DNA of 64,000 nucleotides from Amycolatopsis sp. DSM 110486 (GTDB taxonomy: Bacteria > Actinomycetota > Actinomycetes > Mycobacteriales > Pseudonocardiaceae): positions 3,053,001-3,117,000 of the forward strand of contig NZ_CP080519.1 of the NCBI RefSeq assembly GCF_019468465.1. The letters are read 5' to 3'. Under the pieces are notes generated by a model. That model ran no database searches, had not been told where the DNA came from, and saw only the letters and a program-made list of their open reading frames with translations. Positions within the stretch are counted from its first letter, which is position 1; the number at the start of each line of letters is the position of its first letter. The position numbers and the translations under genes are program-made. Positions 1 through 8,290 of this stretch are shown here, piece after piece.

Positions 1-1818
1 ACCCGACTCGCGCGTACGCGCCCGCGGAGGATCCATGCGCTCGCCGTCCCCCTCGCGGGGCTCCTCGCCGTCGCCGGAATCGGCGCGACCGCTTCAGGCA
101 GCACACCGGACGCGAAAGCGATGACGTCTCTCGACGCCGCCGCCCAGCAGGCGCTCCACGGCCTCAGCCTCGAGGAAAAAGTCGGGCAGCTGTTCGTCAC
201 CTGGGTGAACGGCAAGTCCGCCGATGAGGTCAACCCCAAGAACCAGACGGACTTCGGCGTCGACACGCCCGCCGAGGTCGTCCGCAAGTACCACCTCGGC
301 GGCGTCATCTACTTCAACAACGACACCCGCGACAACTTCGACACCCCGACGCAGGTCGCGAAGCTCTCCAACGGCCTGCAGCAGGCCGCGATCTCCAGCG
401 GCGCCCACATCCCGTTGCAGATCGGCACTGACCAGGAGGGCGGCACTGTCACCCGGATGGGCGCTCCGGCCACGGAGTTCCCCAACTCCATGGCCATCGC
501 CGCCGGCCGCAGCACCGACAGCGCGACGCAGGCGGCCACGATCATCGGCCACGAACTGCGCGCCGTCGGCATCAACCAGGACTTCGCGCCCGACTCCGAT
601 GTGAACTCCAACCCGGCCAACCCGGTGATCGGCGTGCGCTCGTTCGCCGGCCAGCCGGGGCTCGCGAGCCAGTTCGTGACGGCCGAGGTCAAGGGCTACC
701 AGAACTCCGGCCCGTCCTTCGAAACCGTTTCCTCCACGGCAAAACACTTCCCCGGCCACGGCGACGCCGCCACCGACAGCCACACCGGCCTGCCACGCAT
801 CGACCGCACCGAGGACGAGTGGCGCAAGATCGACGTGCCCCCGTTCAAGGCCGCCATCGCCGCGGGCATCGACTCGATCATGAGCGCCCACATCCAGTTC
901 CCGAGCCTCGACCCGTCGGGTGAGCCGGCCACGCTGTCGAAGCCGATCATCACCGGCAAGCTGCGCAACGAACTGGGTTACGACGGCGTGGTGATCACCG
1001 ACGCGCTGGAGATGCAGGGAGTGCGCGAGCTCCACAGCGACGCCGAAATCCCTGTGCTGGCACTGAAAGCCGGCATCGACCAGCTGCTCATGCCGGTGCA
1101 CCTCGACGTCGCGATCAACTCCGTGATCTCCGCCGTGAAGTCCGGCGACCTGCCGATGCAGCGGATCGACCAGAGCGTGCTGCGGGTGCTCAAGCTGAAG
1201 CTCAAGCGCGGCATTCTCACCGCGCCGTTCGACAACCCGGCGCTCGTCGCCAAGAAGGTCGGCACGCCGGCGCACCTCGCCACCGCGCAGGGCATCGCCG
1301 ACCGCTCGATCACCGCGATCGCCAACGACGCGGGTGTGCTGCCGCTCAAGCAGAAGCCCGCCACCGCGCTCGTCACCGGCTGGGGCGTGGCCAGCACTCA
1401 GACGCTCGCCGACCGCCTCACCGCCCACGGCACCCAGGCGACCGCGTTGCAGACCGGGCAGACCCCGTCGGACGACCTCATCGCCCAGGCCGCCGCGGCC
1501 GCCGCGAAGACCGACCTCGTCGTGGTGCTCACGAACAACCTCGGCGGATTTCCCTTGCAGAATAAGCTTTTGCAGTCGTTGATGGACACCGGCAAGCCCG
1601 TGGTCGCCGTCGCCGCGCAGATCCCGTACGACGCCGGGTACGCCAACCCCGTGCCCACGTGGCTCGCGACCTACGGCTACATCACGCCGTCGCTCGAGGC
1701 GCTCGCGAAGGTCGTGCTCGGCGAGACGAAGCCGAGCGGCAAGCTGCCCGTCGACGTCCCCGCGGGCGCCGACGTGAACACCGTCAAGTACCCCTTCGGA
1801 CACGGGCTGAGCTGGTGA
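1..1818 (+). CDS. nagZ: Glycoside hydrolase family 3 beta-N-acetylglucosaminidase, NagZ-like, secreted (5' partial)
   Basis: The frame is open from base 1 with no in-frame ATG, GTG or TTG before base 121, so the true start lies outside the window. The first visible residues form a signal-peptide-like stretch (two Arg, then a Leu/Ala/Val-rich core ending near Ala-Thr-Ala-Ser-Gly). About visible residue 248 is the NagZ hallmark KHFPGHGD, followed by the D-S-H dyad (about 259-261) that serves as acid/base in this family. The nucleophile Asp is expected in ITDALEMQG. A GH3 C-terminal domain follows, as in Bacillus YbbD/NagZ. It should release terminal GlcNAc from cell-wall fragments outside the membrane. 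Its stop overlaps the next start (GTGA), suggesting coupling with namZ. Confidence 0.9.
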   Translation, partial: TRLARTRPRRIHALAVPLAGLLAVAGIGATASGSTPDAKAMTSLDAAAQQALHGLSLEEKVGQLFVTWVNGKSADEVNPKNQTDFGVDTPAEVVRKYHLGGVIYFNNDTRDNFDTPTQVAKLSNGLQQAAISSGAHIPLQIGTDQEGGTVTRMGAPATEFPNSMAIAAGRSTDSATQAATIIGHELRAVGINQDFAPDSDVNSNPANPVIGVRSFAGQPGLASQFVTAEVKGYQNSGPSFETVSSTAKHFPGHGDAATDSHTGLPRIDRTEDEWRKIDVPPFKAAIAAGIDSIMSAHIQFPSLDPSGEPATLSKPIITGKLRNELGYDGVVITDALEMQGVRELHSDAEIPVLALKAGIDQLLMPVHLDVAINSVISAVKSGDLPMQRIDQSVLRVLKLKLKRGILTAPFDNPALVAKKVGTPAHLATAQGIADRSITAIANDAGVLPLKQKPATALVTGWGVASTQTLADRLTAHGTQATALQTGQTPSDDLIAQAAAAAAKTDLVVVLTNNLGGFPLQNKLLQSLMDTGKPVVAVAAQIPYDAGYANPVPTWLATYGYITPSLEALAKVVLGETKPSGKLPVDVPAGADVNTVKYPFGHGLSW

Positions 1819-3074
1819 ACATCAACCGCAGGAAGTTCCTCGCCGTCCCCGCGCTCGCCGTCCCGGTGCTCGCGGGCGGCTCGGCCGTCGCGCAAGCAAC
1901 ACCGGCAGCGCACCACCAAAAAGTGCTCACCGGCGCCGAACAACTCGCCGCCCAGCACTGGCGCCCGCTCTCCGGCCGTAAGCTCGGGGTGCTGTCCAAC
2001 CCGACCGGCGTGCTCGCGAGCGGCGACCACATCGTCGACGACATGGTCGCCGCCGGGGTCCGCCCCGTCGCCGCCTTCGGCCCCGAACACGGCTTCCGCG
2101 GCAGCGCGCAGGCCGGCGGTTCCGAAGGCGACTACACGGATCCGCGCACCGGCATCCCCGTGTACGACGCGTACGGCGCCGACGCGGCAAAGCTCGCGAC
2201 ACTGTTCACCAAGGCCGGCCTCGACACCGTTGTGTTCGACATCGCCGACGTCGGCGCCCGCTTCTACACCTACATCTGGTCGCTCTACACGGCGATGGTC
2301 GCGGCGGCGAAGGTCGGCGCGGCGTTCGTGGTGCTCGACCGGCCGAACCCGATCGGCGGCCGCCTCGCCGGCCCGGTGCTCGACCCGAAGTTCGCCTCCG
2401 GCGTCGGCCGCAAGCCGATCGCGCAGCAGCACGGCATGACTGTCGGCGAGCTGGCGCGGCTGTTCAATTCCGAGTTCCTGCCCGGCGAAGGCGTGAAGCC
2501 GGTGAAGCTGGACGTCGTCGAAGTCCGCGGCTGGCGGCGAGACATGCTGTTCGCCGAAACCGGTCTCGACTGGGTCATGCCGAGCCCGAACATGCCGACG
2601 CCGGACACCGCGATCGTCTACCCCGGCACCTGCCTGTTCGAAGGCACGCTGTTCGCGGAGGGCCGTGGCACCACGCGGCCGTTCGAGATCATCGGCGCTC
2701 CGGGCGTCGACTGGCACTGGCGCGACAAGCTCGAAGCGCTCGACCTGCCGGGCGCGCGCTTCCGTGAGACGTACTTCGTCCCCACGTTCAGCAAGTTCGT
2801 GAACGAGACCTGCGGCGGCGTGCAGCTCACCGTGACCGATCGAGGAGCGTTCGACGCGATCACCACGGCCGTCGCGATGCTCGTGACCGCGAAGCAGGTC
2901 GCGCCGCAAACGTTTGGCTGGCGGCCCGACCACGCCATCGACTTGCTGTCGGGTTCCGACCGGCTGCGCACCATGATCGACGCCGGCGCCGGGGTCGACG
3001 AGGTCACCGGCGCCTGGCGCGCCGAGCTCGCCGCGTTCGACCGCAAACGCCGGCCTTACCTGATCTATCGCTGA
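1815..3074 (+). CDS. namZ: Exo-beta-N-acetylmuramidase NamZ-like (DUF1343)
   Basis: This is a 419-residue protein of the DUF1343 family, whose Bacillus subtilis member NamZ (YbbC) cleaves MurNAc from non-reducing ends of glycan fragments. The GTG start at 1815 overlaps the upstream TGA and gives a Tat-like leader with N-R-R-K-F-L followed by an Ala/Val-rich hydrophobic stretch. Family-typical segments are FGPEHGFRG (near residue 92), FDIADVGARFYTYIW and LDRPNPIGG. Lying between a NagZ-like and an AmiE-like gene, it fits the nagZ-namZ-amiE-murR-murQ set known from Bacillus. Activity is inferred from family and context. Confidence 0.9.
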   Translation: MNINRRKFLAVPALAVPVLAGGSAVAQATPAAHHQKVLTGAEQLAAQHWRPLSGRKLGVLSNPTGVLASGDHIVDDMVAAGVRPVAAFGPEHGFRGSAQAGGSEGDYTDPRTGIPVYDAYGADAAKLATLFTKAGLDTVVFDIADVGARFYTYIWSLYTAMVAAAKVGAAFVVLDRPNPIGGRLAGPVLDPKFASGVGRKPIAQQHGMTVGELARLFNSEFLPGEGVKPVKLDVVEVRGWRRDMLFAETGLDWVMPSPNMPTPDTAIVYPGTCLFEGTLFAEGRGTTRPFEIIGAPGVDWHWRDKLEALDLPGARFRETYFVPTFSKFVNETCGGVQLTVTDRGAFDAITTAVAMLVTAKQVAPQTFGWRPDHAIDLLSGSDRLRTMIDAGAGVDEVTGAWRAELAAFDRKRRPYLIYR

Positions 3075-3085
3075 GGAGAGCGGTC

Positions 3086-4852
3086 ATGCGTGCTAGGAAG
3101 GTGCTCGCCGCGACGGTCGTTGTGCTGGTCGCGGCAACGTCGACCGCAGGAGCCGCCGCCATCGCCACCACGACGCAGCACGACCCGCTCGCCGGGCGCT
3201 TCGACGTGGTGCGACACGGCTTCGCGGCGCCGCCGACGACGTTGCGCGAAGGCAAGCCGTCCGACGTCGGACTCGACGCCGGACCGATCAAGTCCGCCGA
3301 GCAGTTCCTGGCGAGCTGGACGCAGCCCGACGCGTCCGGCCACCCGCACTTCTCCGGCGCCGTCGGCCTGCTCGCCCACGACGGCGTGGTCGTCGACCGC
3401 TACGCCGTCGGCGGCGCGCTGAGGTACGCCGACGCGGCGGGTACCGAGCTGCCGAAGGACCAGCAGGTCCCGATGCGGAACGACACGATCTTCGACATGG
3501 CGTCGGTCTCGAAGCTGTTCACCTCGATCGCCGCGCTGCAGCTGGTGGAGCAGGGCAAACTCGACGTCAACGCACCCGTCGTGCGCTACCTGCCCGAGTT
3601 CGGCGTGAACGGCAAGGAAGCCGTGACGATCGAGCAGCTGCTCACGCACACGTCCGGCTTCGACGCCGACCCCGTGCCGTCGCTGTGGCAGGGCTATCCG
3701 GACATCCCGTCACGCCGCAAGGCCGTGCTCGACAGCCCGCTGAAGAACGCGCCGGGCACGACTTATCTCTACTCCGACCTCAACATGCTCACCCTCGGCT
3801 TCGTCATCGAGAAGCTCACCGGGCAGACGCTGGACAAAGTGGTGCACGACCGCATCACCGCGCCGCTGGGCATGGTCGACACCGGCTACAACCCGCCCGC
3901 GTCGAAGCTGAACCGCGTCGCCGCGACCGAGTACGAGGCCGACCCGCCACGCGGGCTCGTGCGCGGCCAGGTGCACGACGAGAACGCGTGGTCCCTCGGC
4001 GGCGTCGCCGGGCACGCCGGCGTGTTCTCCACCGCGAGCGACCTGGCGATCCTCTGCCAGACGATCCTCAACGGCGGCACTTACCGGGGCAAGCGCATCC
4101 TGCGGCCGGACACCGTCGAGACGATGCTGACCAACTACAACCAGCGCTTCCCCGACGACGCCCACGGCCTCGGGTTCGAGCTCGACCAGCCCTGGTACAT
4201 GGGTGCGCTTTCCTCACCGGTGACGGCGGGCCACACCGGATTCACCGGGACGACGCTGGTCATCGACCCGGAATCGCGGTCGTTCGCGTTGTTGCTGACC
4301 AACCGAGTGCACCCGAGTCGTAACTGGGGCTCCATCAACACGGCCCGCCAGGTCTGGGCCACATCGCTGGCCCAAGCCATGGCCGTGAAGCCCGTTCAGG
4401 GCCGCGACGCGTGGTTCGCGGGCCTCGGCGACAAGTCGACGGCTACGCTGAGTACGCAGCCCTTGACACCGCGATCCGGCGGCCCTCTGCAGGTCTCCTT
4501 CTACGCCTTTGTGGATACGGAAGGTCCGACTGATCCACTTCAGCTGGAATCGTCCTCGGACGGCGTCAATTGGCAACCAGTCGCCGTTCATGCAAACGGA
4601 GCAGGCACACCCCCCGGACAGGTGACGTCGCTCTCAGGCCACGGACACCGTGCCTGGTGGCGCGTGACGGCAGAAGTACCGGCCTCGAGCGTTACGACCC
4701 TGCGCTGGCGTTACAACACCGACGCGAGTTACACCGGACGCGGAGTTTCTGTCGACGGTGTGAAAGTCACCGAACGCGGCCGGACAGTTCTCGATGGTGA
4801 GCGGAATCCGTCGGCACTCACCGCGACCGGGTGGATTTTGAGCGCTCGGTGA
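3086..4852 (+). CDS. amiE: Serine hydrolase, beta-lactamase fold, AmiE-like
   Basis: This 588-residue secreted protein has an N-terminal hydrophobic signal (residues about 5-28) and a class C beta-lactamase/esterase fold. The catalytic S-x-x-K is S140-V-S-K143, the Tyr motif is Y229-S-D, and a H-T-G-F-T-G segment near residue 382 takes the KTG position. About 150 C-terminal residues beyond the hydrolase form an extra beta-rich domain. The Bacillus AmiE of the MurNAc operon belongs to this fold and removes peptide from MurNAc, which is the job inferred here. A GAGGAGAG ribosome site precedes the ATG, and the gene starts 11 bases after namZ ends. Confidence 0.82.
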   Translation: MRARKVLAATVVVLVAATSTAGAAAIATTTQHDPLAGRFDVVRHGFAAPPTTLREGKPSDVGLDAGPIKSAEQFLASWTQPDASGHPHFSGAVGLLAHDGVVVDRYAVGGALRYADAAGTELPKDQQVPMRNDTIFDMASVSKLFTSIAALQLVEQGKLDVNAPVVRYLPEFGVNGKEAVTIEQLLTHTSGFDADPVPSLWQGYPDIPSRRKAVLDSPLKNAPGTTYLYSDLNMLTLGFVIEKLTGQTLDKVVHDRITAPLGMVDTGYNPPASKLNRVAATEYEADPPRGLVRGQVHDENAWSLGGVAGHAGVFSTASDLAILCQTILNGGTYRGKRILRPDTVETMLTNYNQRFPDDAHGLGFELDQPWYMGALSSPVTAGHTGFTGTTLVIDPESRSFALLLTNRVHPSRNWGSINTARQVWATSLAQAMAVKPVQGRDAWFAGLGDKSTATLSTQPLTPRSGGPLQVSFYAFVDTEGPTDPLQLESSSDGVNWQPVAVHANGAGTPPGQVTSLSGHGHRAWWRVTAEVPASSVTTLRWRYNTDASYTGRGVSVDGVKVTERGRTVLDGERNPSALTATGWILSAR

Positions 4853-4948
4853 CCGGGCTGTCGCGCAGCGCCGAACTGGCCCTCCCACTCAGCGATCCGA
4901 AGCCTTTTGCGGGGCGACACTAAGTTGCCAAGTCGTTAGCTTGAGCTC

Positions 4949-4972
4949 GTTAACAAGGTCGACCTGGTTAGC
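4949..4972. promoter_or_regulatory. 24-bp inverted repeat, candidate MurR operator
   Basis: The sequence reads GTTAAC-AAGGTCGACCTG-GTTAGC and matches its own reverse complement at 20 of 24 positions, with its centre at the GTC/GAC step. Related half-sites GTTAGC, GTTAAC and GTTAGC recur at 4935, 4949 and 4967. It lies in the 211-base gap ahead of the RpiR-type regulator gene, where an autoregulatory site is expected. Binding by MurR is inferred. Confidence 0.5.
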
Positions 4973-5063
4973 GACTTTCTGGTCAACGATTAATCGCAAA
5001 ACGAAGTCCGCAGACACGGACGGGTTGCGATCCTGCCGAAGGATGTGGGTAGCCTTGTCGCAA

Positions 5064-6065
5064 ATGCCAACGGTTAGTAACTTTCCGACGGTGGACGATG
5101 CCGATTCCGTAACCATCCCGGCACCGTCCGAGCAAACCCCAGCTCAGGCCACTGTGCGTGACGCCGATGCGAGCCCGCTGGTCCGCATCCGCTCGCTGCT
5201 GCCAGGGCTCGCCCGCGCCGAGCAGCGGGTGGCGAAGGTGGTGCTGGAGGACCCCGCGACGGTCGCGCGCCGGAGCATCACCGAGGTCGCCCTCGCCGCC
5301 AGCACCAGCGAGACCACGGTCACGCGGTTCTGCAAGGCCGTCGGCGTCGGCGGGTACCCGCAGCTGCGCATCGCGCTGGCCGCGGACACCGCGCGCACCG
5401 AGGCGAGAACCACGCGCAACCTCGGCGGCGAGATCAGCCCGGAGGACGACCTCGCGGCCGTGATCGGCAAGGTCAGCTTCGCCGACGCGCGCGCCGTCGA
5501 GGAGACGGCCGACCAGCTCGACGTCGCGACGATGCAGCGCGTGATCGACCTCTTGGCCGAAGCCGGCCGCGTGGACGTCTACGGCGTGGGCGCGAGCGCC
5601 TTCGTGGCCGCCGACCTGCAGCAGAAGCTGCACCGCATCGGCCGCGTGAGCTTCTCGTGGTCCGACACGCACATCATGCTCACCTCGGCCGCGGTCCTCA
5701 GCCCCGGCGACGTCGCGATCGGCGTCTCCCACACGGGCGCGACCACCGACACCGTGGAGGCCCTGCGGGTCGCGCGCGAGCACGGCGCGGTCACCGTCGC
5801 GGTCACGAACTTCCCGCGCTCGCCGATCACGGAGGTCGCCGACCACGTGCTCACCACGGCCGCGCGCGAAACCACCTTCCGTTCCGGGGCCACGGCGAGC
5901 CGCATCGCTCAGCTCACCGTGATCGACTGCCTGTTCATCGGGGTCGCGCAGCGGCACATGGACGCCTCCGTCAGCGCGCTGGACGCGACGAGGGACGCGG
6001 TCGGCTCGCACCGGCTCGGGGTCAGGCCCGACGGTCGCCGCCGTCCGCGGGAAACCGGTAAGTGA
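5064..6065 (+). CDS. murR: MurR/RpiR-family transcriptional regulator with SIS domain
   Basis: A 333-residue protein with an N-terminal RpiR-type helix-turn-helix (about residues 35-110, including ITEVALAASTSETTVTRFCK) and a C-terminal sugar-isomerase (SIS) domain (about 150-290, with VDVYGVGASAFVAADLQQK and GVSHTGATTDTVEA). MurR proteins sense MurNAc-6-phosphate and repress MurNAc salvage genes, and the adjacent murQ supports that ligand here. The ATG at 5064 is preferred; an in-frame GTG at 5154 is an alternative, since the protein before it is low in complexity. The stop overlaps an in-frame GTG of murQ, so the two genes are likely cotranscribed. Confidence 0.88.
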   Translation: MPTVSNFPTVDDADSVTIPAPSEQTPAQATVRDADASPLVRIRSLLPGLARAEQRVAKVVLEDPATVARRSITEVALAASTSETTVTRFCKAVGVGGYPQLRIALAADTARTEARTTRNLGGEISPEDDLAAVIGKVSFADARAVEETADQLDVATMQRVIDLLAEAGRVDVYGVGASAFVAADLQQKLHRIGRVSFSWSDTHIMLTSAAVLSPGDVAIGVSHTGATTDTVEALRVAREHGAVTVAVTNFPRSPITEVADHVLTTAARETTFRSGATASRIAQLTVIDCLFIGVAQRHMDASVSALDATRDAVGSHRLGVRPDGRRRPRETGK

Positions 6066-6082
6066 ACCGAGAAACGAGGCGC

Positions 6083-7012
6083 ATGATGTCCGTCCCCACG
6101 CAGGCGGTACACGTCGATTCGCCGACCGAGCAGCGCAACCCCCGCACGGTGGACATCGACCTGATGTCCACCATGGGGATCCTCAGCGCCATCAACGCCG
6201 AGGACCGCCGGGTGCCCGACGCGGTGGCCGCGGTGCTGCCGCAGCTGGCGCGCGCGGTCGACTACGCCGTGGAAGCCCTGCGGGGCGGCGGCCGCGTGCA
6301 CTACGTCGGGGCGGGCACGTCAGGCCGCCTGGCGACGCTGGACGCGGCCGAGCTCGTGCCGACGTTCAACGTGCCGCCGGACCTCTTCGTCGCGCACCAC
6401 GCGGGCGGCGAGAAGGCCCTGCGGCAGGCGGTGGAGAACGCCGAGGACAACGACGAGGCCGGCGCGGCCGAGCTCGCTGCCGTGGTGCAGCCGGGCGACT
6501 TCGTGCTCGGCCTCGCCGCCTCCGGGCGCACGCCGTTCGTACTCGGCGCGCTCGAGGCGTCGAGCCGCCTCGGCGCGCACACGGGGCTGGTCTCGGCCAA
6601 CCCGCGCGCGTCGAAGCCGGCCGGCGTCGACGTGCTCATCGCCGTGGCCACCGGCCCGGAGGTGATCGCCGGCTCGACCCGGATGAAGGCGGGCACGGCG
6701 CAGAAGCTGATCCTCACGGCGTTCTCCACGGCCACGATGATCAAGCTGGGGAAGACCTACTCGAACCTGATGGTCAGCATGCGGGCCACGAACGCGAAGC
6801 TGCGCGGCCGCACGATCCGCATCCTGCAGGAAGCCACGGGCCTGACCATGGCCGACTGCTCCGACGCCCTGACCGAGGCCGGCGGCGACCTCAAGACGGC
6901 CCTCGTGCACCTGCTGTCGGGCTCCGACGTCGAACGCTCCGCGGCGGCGCTGGCTGCCAGCGGCGGCCACGTCCGCAAGGCACTCGCCTCGCTGCACTTG
7001 CGCGCGGGTTGA
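6083..7012 (+). CDS. murQ: N-acetylmuramic acid 6-phosphate etherase MurQ
   Basis: This 309-residue SIS-domain enzyme cleaves the lactyl ether of MurNAc-6-phosphate to give GlcNAc-6-phosphate and D-lactate in the cytoplasm. Family marks are the N-terminal STMGILSAINAEDR, the phosphosugar loop YVGAGTSGRLATLDAAE (about residue 74), the segment GPEVIAGSTRMKAGTAQK and the C-terminal helical part. The ATG at 6083 follows GAGG; an ATG at 6086 and a GTG at 6062 overlapping the murR stop are alternatives. No MurNAc PTS permease or kinase is visible downstream, so uptake and phosphorylation must be encoded elsewhere. Confidence 0.95.
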   Translation: MMSVPTQAVHVDSPTEQRNPRTVDIDLMSTMGILSAINAEDRRVPDAVAAVLPQLARAVDYAVEALRGGGRVHYVGAGTSGRLATLDAAELVPTFNVPPDLFVAHHAGGEKALRQAVENAEDNDEAGAAELAAVVQPGDFVLGLAASGRTPFVLGALEASSRLGAHTGLVSANPRASKPAGVDVLIAVATGPEVIAGSTRMKAGTAQKLILTAFSTATMIKLGKTYSNLMVSMRATNAKLRGRTIRILQEATGLTMADCSDALTEAGGDLKTALVHLLSGSDVERSAAALAASGGHVRKALASLHLRAG

Positions 7013-7079
7013 GTTGTCCCGGTAAATACGACTGCTTGAGCTCTGCGGGGAGCGCAAGCACCTTGCTTGAAACGGACGA

Positions 7080-7112
7080 AGAGCCCCTCATCTCCTGGTG
7101 AGGGGCTCTTTT
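7080..7112 (+). terminator. Rho-independent terminator after murQ
   Basis: AGAGCCCCTCA pairs perfectly with TGAGGGGCTCT around an 8-base loop and runs into TTTT. It closes the MurNAc cluster. Confidence 0.9.
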
Positions 7113-7143
7113 GTGAACCTGCGCTTATTGCGGTTCACCTGTT

Positions 7144-7165
7144 CACCTGCCTAACCTCTCAGGTG
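7144..7165. promoter_or_regulatory. Inverted repeat CACCTG-N10-CAGGTG before the Ni/Co permease
   Basis: The arms are perfect, and a second copy of TTCACCTG lies just upstream (7135-7149 holds TTCACCTGTTCACCTG). The repeat sits 25 bases before the permease start and may be a metal-responsive operator. No regulator is identified. Confidence 0.3.
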
Positions 7166-7189
7166 TTGTCTGCGAGGGAGGGCAGGTCG

Positions 7190-8290
7190 ATGACCGGGGT
7201 GAAGGAACCGACCCGCGCCAGGCAGCCGCTGTCGAGGCGAGAGTGGGGGTCGCTCTCCGGGATGGCGGCGGTGATCCTGCTGCTGAACCTCGTGGGCTGG
7301 GGCGTGCTCGTGCTGTTCATCGCGCCGCACCACTACGACCTGGGGGCGTCGGGTGTGTTCGGGATCGGGTTGGGGGTCACGGCGTTCACGCTCGGCATGC
7401 GCCACGCGTTCGACGCGGACCACATCGCGGCGATCGACAACACCACGCGCAAGCTGATGGCCGAGGGCCAGCGGCCGCTGTCGGTCGGGTTCTGGTTCTC
7501 GCTGGGGCACTCGACGATCGTGTTCGGCCTCTGCCTGCTGCTCTCGCTGGGCGTGCGCGCGGTCGCCGGGCAGCTCGAGGACGACTCGTCGGCGCTGCAC
7601 CAGACCACCGGCCTCATCGGTACGTCGGTTTCAGGCGTTTTCCTTTATTTGATCGGGATCATCAACCTCGTGGCGCTCGTCGGGATCCTCCGGGTTTTCG
7701 CGCGGATGCGCCGCGGTGAACTGGACGAAGCCGCGCTGGAACGCCAACTCGACAAGCGTGGCTTCATGAATCGCCTGCTGCGCGGCGCGACGAAGGCCGT
7801 GCGCAAGCCGTGGCACATCTACCCCGTCGGTGTCCTTTTCGGACTCGGGTTCGACACCGCGACGGAGATCGGGCTGCTGGTCCTCGCGGCCGGCGCGGCG
7901 GCGTTCGCACTGCCCTGGTACGCGATCCTCGTGCTGCCCGTGCTCTTCGCCGCGGGCATGAGCCTGTTCGACGCCGCCGACGGGGTGTTCATGAACTTCG
8001 CCTACGGCTGGGCGTTTTCGCGCCCGATCCGGAAGGTCTACTACAACATCACCGTCACCGCGCTGTCCGTGGCGGTGGCGCTGGTCATCGGCACGATCGA
8101 GCTCGTGTCGATCCTCGCCGAGCAGCTCGACATCACGCACGGGCCGCTCGCCACCATCGCCGAGGTCAACCTCGACTACGTCGGGTTCGCGATCGTCGGG
8201 CTGTTCATCCTCACGTGGCTGGTCGCGCTCGCCGTGTGGCGGTTCGGGCGCATCGAGGAGAAGTGGTCGGCGCGGCTCACTGACCACTGA
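7190..8290 (+). CDS. Nickel/cobalt transporter, NiCoT (HoxN/NixA) family
   Basis: A 366-residue polytopic membrane protein. The NiCoT signature H-A-F-D-A-D-H-I in the second membrane segment (near residue 74) supplies the His and Asp metal ligands, and LGHSTIV and FGLGFDTATEIG are further family motifs. It takes up Ni2+ or Co2+ using the membrane potential. The ATG at 7190 follows a GGAGGG-type ribosome site at about 7176-7183; the open frame upstream of it lacks membrane-protein character. Metal preference cannot be decided, and no nickel enzyme or cobalamin gene is nearby. The last 14 bases overlap the converging regulator gene. Confidence 0.9.
   Translation: MTGVKEPTRARQPLSRREWGSLSGMAAVILLLNLVGWGVLVLFIAPHHYDLGASGVFGIGLGVTAFTLGMRHAFDADHIAAIDNTTRKLMAEGQRPLSVGFWFSLGHSTIVFGLCLLLSLGVRAVAGQLEDDSSALHQTTGLIGTSVSGVFLYLIGIINLVALVGILRVFARMRRGELDEAALERQLDKRGFMNRLLRGATKAVRKPWHIYPVGVLFGLGFDTATEIGLLVLAAGAAAFALPWYAILVLPVLFAAGMSLFDAADGVFMNFAYGWAFSRPIRKVYYNITVTALSVAVALVIGTIELVSILAEQLDITHGPLATIAEVNLDYVGFAIVGLFILTWLVALAVWRFGRIEEKWSARLTDH

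Noticed and set aside
94..1803. Long minus-strand open frame opposite the GH3 gene
   Set aside because: It is the antisense shadow of a GC-rich gene: Arg/Gly/His/Val-rich, no motif, no ribosome site. The same holds for the other long frames opposite acsA, bdhA, the peptidase and gadB.
4941..5063. Upstream extension of murR from a TTG
   Set aside because: The added residues overlap the palindrome and promoter region and do not resemble RpiR proteins; no ribosome site precedes the TTG.
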